Of a DNA stretch of 20,466 nt, positions 1 through 10,216 are shown piece by piece. A program made the translations under genes and the position numbers. The DNA is taken from the NCBI GenBank assembly GCA_009746045.1, contig RPFO01000055.1, positions 69,001 to 89,466 of the forward strand, written 5' to 3'. The stretch is from Mesostigma viride. Its lineage: Eukaryota; Streptophyta; Mesostigmatophyceae; Mesostigmatales; Mesostigmataceae. Below the pieces are notes generated by a model. The model did no database searches. It saw nothing but the letters and a program-made list of their open reading frames with translations, and was not told the origin of the DNA. Positions within the stretch are counted from its first letter, which is position 1. Every line of letters starts with the position of its first letter.

Positions 1-1263
1 GGGAGCCTGAATCCTCATCATTAACTACATACATGCCATCCATGTACGTACACGGGCCATGATGACACCATGGGAGCCTGAATCCTCCTCATTAATTACA
101 TACTTGCCATTCATGTACGTAGACGGGCCATGGAGACACCATGGGAGCCTGAATCCTCATCATTAGTTACATAAATGCCATCCATGTACGTAGACAAGCC
201 ATGATGACACCATGGGAGCCTGAATCCTCATCATTATATACAAAAATGCCATCGATGTACGTAGACGGGCCATGATGACCCCATGGGAGCCTGAATCCTC
301 ATCATTAATTACATAAATGCCAACCATGTACGTAGGCCAGCCATGATGACACCATGGGAGCCTGAATCCTCATCATTAATTACATAAATGCCATCCATGT
401 ACGTAGACAAGCCATGATGACACCATGGGAGCCTGAATCCTCATCATTATATACAAAAATGCCATCCATGTACGTAGACGGGCCATGATGACCCCATGGG
501 AGCCTGAATCCTCATCATTAATTACATAAATGCCAACCATGTACGTAGGCCAGCCATGATGACACCATGGGAGCCTGAATCCTCATCATTAACTACATAC
601 ATGCCATCCATGTACGTACACGGGCCATGATGACACCATGGGAGCCTGAATCCTCCTCATTAATTACATACTTGCTATTCATGTACGTAGACGGGCCATG
701 GAGACACCATGGGAGCCTGAATCCTCATCATTAATTACATAAATGCCATCCATGTACGTAGACGGGCCATGATGACACCATGGGAGCCTGAATCCTCATC
801 ATTAATTACATAAATGACATCCATGTACGTAGACGGGCCATGATGACACCATGGGAGCCTGAATCCTCATCATTAATTACATAAATGCCATTCATGTACG
901 TAGGCCAGCCATGATGACACCATGGGAGCCTGAATCCTCATCATTAATTACATACTTGCCATTCATGTACGTAGACGGGCCATGGAGACACCATGGGAGC
1001 CTGAATCCTCATCATTTACTATTCCTTGACATCCATGTACGTAGACGGGCCATGATGACACCATGGGAGCCTGAATCCTCATCATTTACTATTCCTTGAC
1101 ATCCATGTACGTAGACGGGCCATGATGACACCATGGGAGCCTGAATCCTCCTCATTAATTACATAAATGCCAACCATGTACGTAGACGGGCCATGATGAC
1201 ACCATGGGAGCCTGAATCCTCATCATTACTTACATAAAGGCCATCCATGTACGTAGGCCAGCC

Positions 1264-1268
1264 ATGGA
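1264..1268. repeat. Left target-site duplication ATGGA
   Basis: ATGGA immediately left of the foldback element, continuing the satellite context GGCCAGCC. The adjacent bases differ from those at the right copy (C before left, T before right; A after left, G after right), so the duplication is exactly 5 bp. Confidence 0.9.
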
Positions 1269-1480
1269 AGTTATTATAAATAGTGACGGAACCTTTTTGC
1301 CACTTGGCAATTAGGTCCGTCACTATTTATCCGGCGAAAACCACTCGCCGGTATCTATTCCGCGTTAAGTTCACGTGAACGTGGCGCGGAATTGATACCG
1401 GCGAGTGGTTTTCGCCGGATAAATAGTGACGGACCTAATTGCCAAGTGGCAAAAAGGTTCCGTCACTATTTATAATAACT
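1269..1480 (+). repeat. Palindromic module A, copy 1
   Basis: A 212 bp module made of 96 bp arms (1269-1364 and 1385-1480) around a 20 bp centre. The arms match except for one T-T mismatch (1356/1393). Smaller hairpins sit inside each arm: a 15 bp stem 1276-1290/1316-1330 enclosing TTGCCA-ct-TGGCAA (1297-1310), then CCGGCGA/TCGCCGG (1331-1351). The centre holds the perfect palindrome GTTCACGTGAAC (1369-1380). On its own it resembles a foldback MITE. Confidence 0.9.
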
Positions 1481-1678
1481 AAAACGTCGTAGTGTGGGGG
1501 CCGATATCTATCGTACCGCTGATGCCTACTGCAGTACCGAATCTCGCCTTAACGATATTCCAACCGGGCATATTTTCCCTTCTGGCACTTTCGTTTGGCC
1601 TTCTGGTATCAAATCCTTCCGGTATCCGGAAATACCCGTGTCACCACAGGGATTCGAACCCCCGACTTACGAGGTCTT
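1481..1678 (+). repeat. Spacer module B
   Basis: A 198 bp non-palindromic module between the left and central A copies. It contains a small perfect hairpin (TTCCGG-TAT-CCGGAA, near 1617-1631). At its right end, on the minus strand, it has a tRNA-like 3' half. No protein is recognised in it. Confidence 0.85.
1639..1678 (-). pseudogene. tRNA-like 3' half, mirror copy
   Basis: The mirror of the fragment at 1891-1930, with the B-box-like sequence at 1650-1660 on the minus strand. The two copies point away from each other across the central A' module. Both lack the 5' half of a tRNA, so neither can be a functional tRNA. Confidence 0.4.
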
Positions 1679-1890
1679 AGTTATTATAAATAGTGACGGA
1701 ACCTTTTTGCCACTTGGCAATTAGGTCCGTCACTATTTATCCGGCGAAAACCACTCGCCGGTATCAATTCCGCGCCACGTTCACGTGAACTTAACGCGGA
1801 ATAGATACCGGCGAGTGGTTTTCGCCGGATAAATAGTGACGGACCTAATTGCCAAGTGGCAAAAAGGTTCCGTCACTATTTATAATAACT
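1679..1890 (-). repeat. Palindromic module A', central copy
   Basis: The reverse-complement orientation of module A, shown by the asymmetric centre (CCACGTTCACGTGAACTTAA). It is bordered by GGTCTT on the left and AAGACC on the right. These are inverted, not direct, repeats, so this copy was not inserted independently. It forms the spacer of the 410 bp outer palindrome. Confidence 0.88.
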
Positions 1891-1930
1891 AAGACCTCGT
1901 AAGTCGGGGGTTCGAATCCCTGTGGTGACA
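1891..1930 (+). pseudogene. tRNA-like 3' half (truncated tRNA gene fragment)
   Basis: It reads as an anticodon-arm remnant followed by a T-arm. GAC-CTCGTAA-GTC has a 3 bp stem and a 7-base loop with T before and A after a CGT triplet, as in a threonine tRNA. GGTTCGAATCC at 1909-1919 fits the Pol III B-box consensus GGTTCGANNCC exactly. TGTGGTGACA follows as a possible acceptor strand. The variable loop is nearly absent, the T-stem is imperfect, and there is no D-arm or A-box because module A' abuts the anticodon stem. It may be a tRNA-derived fragment or a chance B-box. The isotype is a guess. Confidence 0.4.
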
Positions 1931-2088
1931 CGGGTATTTCCGGATACCGGAAGGATTTGATACCAGAAGGCCAAACGAAAGTGCCAGAAGGGAAAATATG
2001 CCCGGTTGGAATATCGTTAAGGCGAGATTCGGTACTGCAGTAGGCATCAGCGGTACGATAGATATCGGCCCCCACACTACGACGTTTT
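1891..2088 (-). repeat. Spacer module B' (inverted copy of B)
   Basis: The exact reverse complement of 1481-1678. It begins with the tRNA-like sequence in plus orientation and ends with CTACGACGTTTT against the right A' module. The lack of visible divergence from B implies recent formation or ongoing correction between the arms. Confidence 0.85.
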
Positions 2089-2300
2089 AGTTATTATAAA
2101 TAGTGACGGAACCTTTTTGCCACTTGGCAATTAGGTCCGTCACTATTTATCCGGCGAAAACCACTCGCCGGTATCAATTCCGCGCCACGTTCACGTGAAC
2201 TTAACGCGGAATAGATACCGGCGAGTGGTTTTCGCCGGATAAATAGTGACGGACCTAATTGCCAAGTGGCAAAAAGGTTCCGTCACTATTTATAATAACT
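2089..2300 (-). repeat. Palindromic module A', right terminal copy
   Basis: The same 212 bp sequence as the central copy and the exact reverse complement of the left terminal copy. It forms the right end of the element next to the right ATGGA. Confidence 0.9.
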
Positions 2301-2305
2301 ATGGA
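2301..2305. repeat. Right target-site duplication ATGGA
   Basis: ATGGA immediately right of the element, followed by GACACCATGGG as in the uninterrupted units. The sister sites at 6997-7001 and 11480-11484 carry a single ATGGA in the same context. Confidence 0.9.
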
Positions 2306-5300
2306 GACACCATGGGAGCCTGAATCCTCCTCATTAATTACATAAATGCCAACCATGTACGTAGACAAGCCATGATGACCCCATGGGAGCCTGAATCCTC
2401 ATCATTATATACAAAAATGCCATCCATGTACGTAGACGGGCCATGATGACACCATGGGAGCCTGAATCCTCATCATTAATTACATAAATGCCATTCATGT
2501 ACGTAGGCCAGCCATGATGACACCATGGGAGCCTGAATCCTCATCATTAATTACATACTTGCCATTCATGTACGTAGACGGACCATGGAGACACCATGGG
2601 AGCCTGAATCCTCATCATTTACTATTCCTTGACATCCATGTACGTAGACGGGCCATGATGACACCATGGGAGCCTGAATCCTCATCATTACTTACATAAA
2701 GGCCATCCATGTACGTAGACGGGCCATGATGACACCATGGGAGCCTAAATCCTCCTCATTAATTACATAAATGCCATCCATGTACGTAGGCCAGCCATGG
2801 AGACACCATGGGAGCCTGAATCCTCCTCATTAATTACATAAATGCCAACCATGTACGTAGACAAGCCATGATGACCCCATGGGAGCCTGAATCCTCATCA
2901 TTAATTACATAAATGCCATCCATGTACGTAGACAAGCCATGATGACACCATGGGAGCCTGAATCCTCATCATTAACTACATACATGCCATCCATGTACGT
3001 ACACGGGCCATGATGACACCATGGGAGCCTGAATCCTCATCATTTACTATTCCTTGACATCCATGTACGTAGGCCAGCCATGGAGACACCATGGGAGCCT
3101 GAATCCTCCTCATTAATTACATAAATGCCAACCATGTACGTAGACAAGCCATGATGACACCAATGGAGCCTGAATCCTCTTCATTTACTATTCCTTGACA
3201 TCCATGTACGTAGACGGGCCATGATGACACCATGGGAGCCTGAATCCTCATCATTAATTACATAAATGCCATTCATGTACGTAGACGGGCCATGATGACA
3301 CCATGGGAGCCTGAATCCTCATCATTAATTACATACATGCCATCCATGTACGTAGGCCATGCAGCCATGATGACACCATGGGAGCCTAAATCCTCCTCAT
3401 TAATTACATAAATGCCAACCATGTACGTAGACGGGCCATGATGACACCATGGGAGCCTGAATCCTCATCATTTTTTTTTTTCTTTGACATCCATGTACGT
3501 AGGCCAGCCATGATGACACCATGGGAGCCTGAATCCTCGTCATTTTTTTTTCTTTGACATCCATGTACGTAGACGGGCCATGATGACACCATGGGAGCCT
3601 TGAATCCTCATCATTAATTACATACATGCCATCCATGTACGTAGGCCAGCCATGATGAAACCATGGGAGCCTAAATCCTCCTCATTAATTACATAAATGC
3701 CAACCATGTACATAGGCCAGCCATGGAGAGTCACACCATGGGAGCCTGAATCCTCCTCATTAATTACATACATGCCAACCATGTACGTAGACAAGCCATG
3801 ATGACACCATGGGAGCCTGAATCCTCATCATTTACTTTTCCTTGACATCCATGTACGTAGACGGGCCATGATGACACCATGGGAGCCTGAATCCTCATCA
3901 TTAATAACATAAATGCCATCCATGTACGTAGGCCAGCCATGATGACACCATGGGAGCCTAAATCCTCCTCATTAATTACATAAATGCCAACCATGTACGT
4001 AGACAAGCCATGATGACACCATGGGAGCCTGAATCCTAATCATTAATTACATACATGCCATCCATGTACGTACACGGGCCATGATGACACCTTGGGAGCC
4101 TAAATCCTCATCATTAATTACATAAATGCCATCCATGTACGTAGACGGGCCATGATGACACCATGGGAGCCTGAATCCTCATCATTAAAAAAATACATGC
4201 CATCCATGTACGTAGACGGGCGATGATGACACCATGGGAGCCTGAATCCTCATCATTAATTACATAAATGCCATCCATGTACGTAGGCCAGCCATGGAGA
4301 CACCATGGGAGCCTGAATCCTCCTCATTAATGACATAAATGCCAACCATGTACGTAGACAAGCCATGCATGATGACACCATGGGAGCCTGAATCCTCATC
4401 ATTATATACAAAAATGCCATCCATGTACGTAGACGGGCCATGATGACACCATGGGAGCCTGAATCCTCATCATTAATTACATAAATGCCAACCATGTACG
4501 TAGACAAGCCATGATGACACCATGGGAGCCTGAATCCTAATCATTAATTACATACATGCCATCCATGTACGTACACGGGCCATGATGACACCATGGGAGC
4601 CTGAATCCTCATCATTAATTACAAAAATGCCATCCATGTACGTACACGGGCAATGATGACACCATGGGAGCCTGAATCCTCATCATTAATTACATAAATG
4701 CCATCCATGTACGTAGGCCAGCCATGGAGACACCATGGGAGCCTGAATCCTCCTCATTAATGACATAAATGCCAACCATGTACGTAGACAAGCCATGATG
4801 ACACCATGGGAGCCTGAATCCTCATCATTATATACAAAAATGCCATCCATGTACGTAGACGGGCCATGATGACACCATGGGAGCCTGAATCCTCATCATT
4901 ATATACAAAAATGCCATCCATGTACGTACACGGGCAATGATGACACCATGGGAGCCTGAATCCTCATCATTAATTACATAAATGCCATTCATGTACGTAG
5001 GCCAGCCATGGAGACACCATGGGAGCCTGAATCCTCCTCATTAATTACATACATGCCATCCATGTACGTAGACAAGCCATGATGACCCCATGGGAGCCTG
5101 AATCCTCATCATTTTTTTTTTCTTTGACATCCATGTACGTAGACGGGCCATGATGACACCATGGGAGCCTGAATCCTCATCATTAATTACATAAATGACA
5201 TCCATGTACGTAGACGGGCCATGATGACACCATGGGAGCCTGAATCCTCATCATTAATTACATAAATGCCATTCATGTACGTAGGCCAGCCATGATGACC

Positions 5301-5521
5301 CCATGGGAGCCTGAATCCTCATCATTAATTACATAAATGCCATTCATGTACGTAGACGGGCCATGGAGACACCATGGGAGCCTGAATCCTCATCATTACA
5401 TAATTACATAAATGCCATCCATGTACGTAGACAAGCCATGATGACACCATGGGAGCCTGAATCCTCATCATTAATTACATAAATGCCATCCATGTACGTA
5501 GACGGGCCATGATGACACCAT

Positions 5522-8500
5522 GGGAGCCTGAATCCTCATCATTAACTACATACATGCCATCCATGTACGTACACGGGCCATGATGACACCATGGGAGCCT
5601 GAATCCTCCTCATTAATTACATACTTGCCATTCATGTACGTAGACGGGCCATGGAGACACCATGGGAGCCTGAATCCTCATCATTAATTACATAAATGCC
5701 ATCCATGTACGTAGACAAGCCATGATGACACCATGGGAGCCTGAATCCTCATCATTATATACAAAAATGCCATCCATGTACGTAGACGGGCCATGATGAC
5801 CCCATGGGAGCCTGAATCCTCATCATTAATTACATAAATGCCAACCATGTACGTAGGCCAGCCATGATGACACCATGGGAGCCTGAATCCTCATCATTAA
5901 TTACATAAATGCCATCCATGTACGTAGACAAGCCATGATGACACCATGGGAGCCTGAATCCTCATCATTATATACAAAAATGCCATCCATGTACGTAGAC
6001 GGGCCATGATGACCCCATGGGAGCCTGAATCCTCCTCATTAATTACATAAATGCCAACCATGTACGTAGGCCAGCCATGATGACACCATGGGAGCCTGAA
6101 TCCTCATCATTAACTACATACATGCCATCCATGTACGTACACGGGCCATGATGACACCATGGGAGCCTGAATCCTCCTCATTAATTACATACTTGCTATT
6201 CATGTACGTAGACGGGCCATGGAGACACCATGGGAGCCTGAATCCTCATCATTAATTACATAAATGCCATCCATGTACGTAGACAAGCCATGATGACACC
6301 ATGGGAGCCTGAATCCTCATCATTATATACAAAAATGCCATCCATGTACGTAGACGGGCCATGATGACCCCATGGGAGCCTGAATCCTCATCATTAATTA
6401 CATAAATGCCATTCATGTACGTAGGCCAGCCATGATGACACCATGGGAGCCTGAATCCTCATCATTAATTACATACTTGCCATTCATGTACGTAGACGGG
6501 CCATGGAGACACCATGGGAGCCTGAATCCTCATCATTTACTATTCCTTGACATCCATGTACGTAGACGGGCCATGATGACCCCATGGGAGCCTGAATCCT
6601 CATCATTAATTACATAAATGCCATTCATGTACGTAGGCCAGCCATGATGACACCATGGGAGCCTGAATCCTCATCATTAATTACATACTTGCCATTCATG
6701 TACGTAGACGGGCCATGGAGACACCATGGGAGCCTGAATCCTCATCATTTACTATTCCTTGACATCCATGTACGTAGACGGGCCATGATGACACCATGGG
6801 AGCCTGAATCCTCATCATTTACTATTCCTTGACATCCATGTACGTAGACGGGCCATGATGACACCATGGGAGCCTGAATCCTCCTCATTAATTACATAAA
6901 TGCCAACCATGTACGTAGACGGGCCATGATGACACCATGGGAGCCTGAATCCTCATCATTACTTACATAAAGGCCATCCATGTACGTAGGCCAGCCATGG
7001 AGACACCATGGGAGCCTGAATCCTCCTCATTAATTACATAAATGCCAACCATGTACGTAGACAAGCCATGATGACCCCATGGGAGCCTGCTGAATCCTCA
7101 TCATTATATACAAAAATGCCATCCATGTACGTAGACGGGCCATGATGACACCATGGGAGCCTGAATCCTCATCATTAATTACATAAATGCCATTCATGTA
7201 CGTAGGCCAGCCATGATGACACCATGGGAGCCTGAATCCTCATCATTAATTACATACTTGCCATTCATGTACGTAGACGGACCATGGAGACACCATGGGA
7301 GCCTGAATCCTCATCATTTACTATCACTTGACATCCATGTACGTAGACGGGCCATGATGACACCATGGGAGCCTGAATCCTCATCATTACTTACATAAAG
7401 GCCATCCATGTACGTAGACGGGCCATGATGACACCATGGGAGCCTAAATCCTCCTCATTAATTACATAAATGCCATCCATGTACGTAGGCCAGCCATGGA
7501 GACACCATGGGAGCCTGAATCCTCCTCATTAATTACATAAATGCCAACCATGTACGTAGACAAGCCATGATGACCCCATGGGAGCCTGAATCCTCATCAT
7601 TAATTACATAAATGCCATCCATGTACGTAGACAAGCCATGATGACACCATGGGAGCCTGAATCCTCATCATTAACTACATACATGCCATCCATGTACGTA
7701 CACGGGCCATGATGACACCATGGGAGCCTGAATCCTCATCATTTACTATTCCTTGACATCCATGTACGTAGGCCAGCCATGGAGACACCATGGGAGCCTG
7801 AATCCTCCTCATTAATTACATAAATGCCAACCATGTACGTAGACAAGCCATGATGACACCAATGGAGCCTGAATCCTCTTCATTTACTATTCCTTGACAT
7901 CCATGTACGTAGACGGGCCATGATGACACCATGGGAGCCTGAATCCTCATCATTAATTACATAAATGCCATTCAGTACGTAGACGGGCCATGATGACACC
8001 ATGGGAGCCTGAATCCTCATCATTAATTACATACATGCCATCCATGTACGTAGGCCATGCAGCCATGATGACACCATGGGAGCCTAAATCCTCCTCATTA
8101 ATTACATAAATGCCAACCATGTACGTAGACGGGCCATGATGACACCATGGGAGCCTGAATCCTCATCATTTTTTTTTTTCTTTGACATCCATGTACGTAG
8201 GCCAGCCATGATGACACCATGGGAGCCTGAATCCTCGTCATTTTTTTTTCTTTGACATCCATGTACGTAGACGGGCCATGATGACACCATGGGAGCCTTG
8301 AATCCTCATCATTAATTACATACATGCCATCCATGTACGTAGGCCAGCCATGATGAAACCATGGGAGCCTAAATCCTCCTCATTAATTACATAAATGCCA
8401 ACCATGTACATAGGCCAGCCATGGAGAGTCACACCATGGGAGCCTGAATCCTCCTCATTAATTACATACATGCCAACCATGTACGTAGACAAGCCATGAT

Positions 8501-10216
8501 GACACCATGGGAGCCTGAATCCTCATCATTTACTTTTCCTTGACATCCATGTACGTAGACGGGCCATGATGACACCATGGGAGCCTGAATCCTCATCATT
8601 AATAACATAAATGCCATCCATGTACGTAGGCCAGCCATGATGACACCATGGGAGCCTAAATCCTCCTCATTAATTACATAAATGCCAACCATGTACGTAG
8701 ACAAGCCATGATGACACCATGGGAGCCTGAATCCTAATCATTAATTACATACATGCCATCCATGTACGTACACGGGCCATGATGACACCATGGGAGCCTA
8801 AATCCTCATCATTAATTACATAAATGCCATCCATGTACGTAGACGGGCCATGATGACACCATGGGAGCCTGAATCCTCATCATTAAAAAAATACATGCCA
8901 TCCATGTACGTAGACGGGCGATGATGACACCATGGGAGCCTGAATCCTCATCATTAATTACATAAATGCCATCCATGTACGTAGGCCAGCCATGGAGACA
9001 CCATGGGAGCCTGAATCCTCCTCATTAATGACATAAATGCCAACCATGTACGTAGACAAGCCATGCATGATGACACCATGGGAGCCTGAATCCTCATCAT
9101 TATATACAAAAATGCCATCCATGTACGTAGACGGGCCATGATGACACCATGGGAGCCTGAATCCTCATCATTAATTACATAAATGCCAACCATGTACGTA
9201 GACAAGCCATGATGACACCATGGGAGCCTGAATCCTAATCATTAATTACATACATGCCATCCATGTACGTACACGGGCCATGATGACACCATGGGAGCCT
9301 GAATCCTCATCATTAATTACAAAAATGCCATCCATGTACGTACACGGGCAATGATGACACCATGGGAGCCTGAATCCTCATCATTAATTACATAAATGCC
9401 ATCCATGTACGTAGGCCAGCCATGGAGACACCATGGGAGCCTGAATCCTCCTCATTAATGACATAAATGCCAACCATGTACGTAGACAAGCCATGATGAC
9501 ACCATGGGAGCCTGAATCCTCATCATTATATACAAAAATGCCATCCATGTACGTAGACGGGCCATGATGACACCATGGGAGCCTGAATCCTCATCATTAT
9601 ATACAAAAATGCCATCCATGTACGTACACGGGCAATGATGACACCATGGGAGCCTGAATCCTCATCATTAATTACATAAATGCCATTCATGTACGTAGGC
9701 CAGCCATGGAGACACCATGGGAGCCTGAATCCTCCTCATTAATTACATACATGCCATCCATGTACGTAGACAAGCCATGATGACCCCATGAAAGCCTGAA
9801 TCCTCATCATTTTTTTTTTCTTTGACATCCATGTACGTAGACGGGCCATGATGACACCATGGGAGCCTGAATCCTCATCATTAATTACATAAATGACATC
9901 CATGTACGTAGACGGGCCATGATGACACCATGGGAGCCTGAATCCTCATCATTAATTACATAAATGCCATTCATGTACGTAGGCCAGCCATGATGACACC
10001 ATGGGAGCCTGAATCCTCCTCATTAATTACATACTTGCCATTCATGTACGTAGACGGGCCATGGAGACACCATGGGAGCCTGAATCCTCATCATTACATA
10101 ATTTAAATGCCATCCATGTACGTAGACAAGCCATGATGACACCATGGGAGCCTGAATCCTCATCATTAATTACATAAATGCCATCCATGTACGTAGACGG
10201 GCCATGATGACACCAT
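5522..10216. repeat. Higher-order satellite copy 2
   Basis: This copy is 4695 bp, about 66 units. It aligns with copy 1 at an offset of 4698-4699 bp from 7.2 kb on, and at 5733 bp just before the position of the copy 1 insertion. It carries three extra units (the tandem duplication at about 6432-6855) relative to the other copies, and private changes such as a 3 bp gain at GCCTGCTGAATCC near 7090, a 2 bp loss in CCATTCAGTACG near 7972, and CCATGAAAGCC near 9790. The empty foldback target ATGGA is at 6997-7001. Confidence 0.85.
6432..6855. repeat. Local tandem duplication of three satellite units
   Basis: A ~212 bp block of three units (ATACTTGCCATTC, TTTACTATTCCTTGAC and a flanking CCATTC unit) occurs twice in direct succession in copy 2, starting at 6432 and again at 6644. 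Copies 1 and 3 have it once (911 and 11127). The two blocks differ at a few sites, for example GACCCCAT against GACACCAT at the far end. This accounts for the length difference between higher-order copies and is the expected product of unequal exchange in register. Confidence 0.8.

Larger units (their letters stand above)
1269..2300. mobile_element. Composite foldback (palindromic) element, A-B-A'-B'-A'
   Basis: A 1032 bp insertion. Its termini are exact inverted repeats starting AGTTATTATAAATAG and ending CTATTTATAATAACT. Layout: A (1269-1480, 212 bp), B (1481-1678, 198 bp), A' (1679-1890), B' (1891-2088), A' (2089-2300). Primes mark reverse complements. The outer arms 1269-1678 and 1891-2300 (410 bp each) appear perfectly complementary, with the central A' as spacer. 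It is flanked by ATGGA on both sides. Its boundaries are confirmed by uninterrupted ATGGA sites in the sister satellite copies. No transposase or other protein is encoded, so it would be non-autonomous. A 5 bp duplication does not by itself assign it to a known superfamily, and the terminal sequence is not one I recognise. A 76-codon frame (1494-1724 and its mirror) crosses the A/B joint and is judged chance. Confidence 0.9.
1..5521. repeat. Higher-order satellite copy 1 (contains foldback insertion)
   Basis: The first of three long copies recognised by an ordered series of unit variants. It opens with the TTAACTACATACATGCC unit followed by an ATACTTGCCATTC unit, and the same pair reopens at 5522 and 10217. 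Removing the 1037 bp insertion (1032 bp element plus 5 bp duplication) leaves 4484 bp, about 63 units. Its T-runs at 3470-3481 (11 T) and 3543-3551 (9 T) match copy 2 in length. The left end is set by the window edge, so this phase is arbitrary. Confidence 0.85.

Noticed and set aside
1494-2075. 76-codon frames within the foldback element
   Set aside because: They are mirror-image duplicates crossing the B/A joint, with a palindromic tail and no recognisable motif. Symmetry alone explains their presence on both strands.
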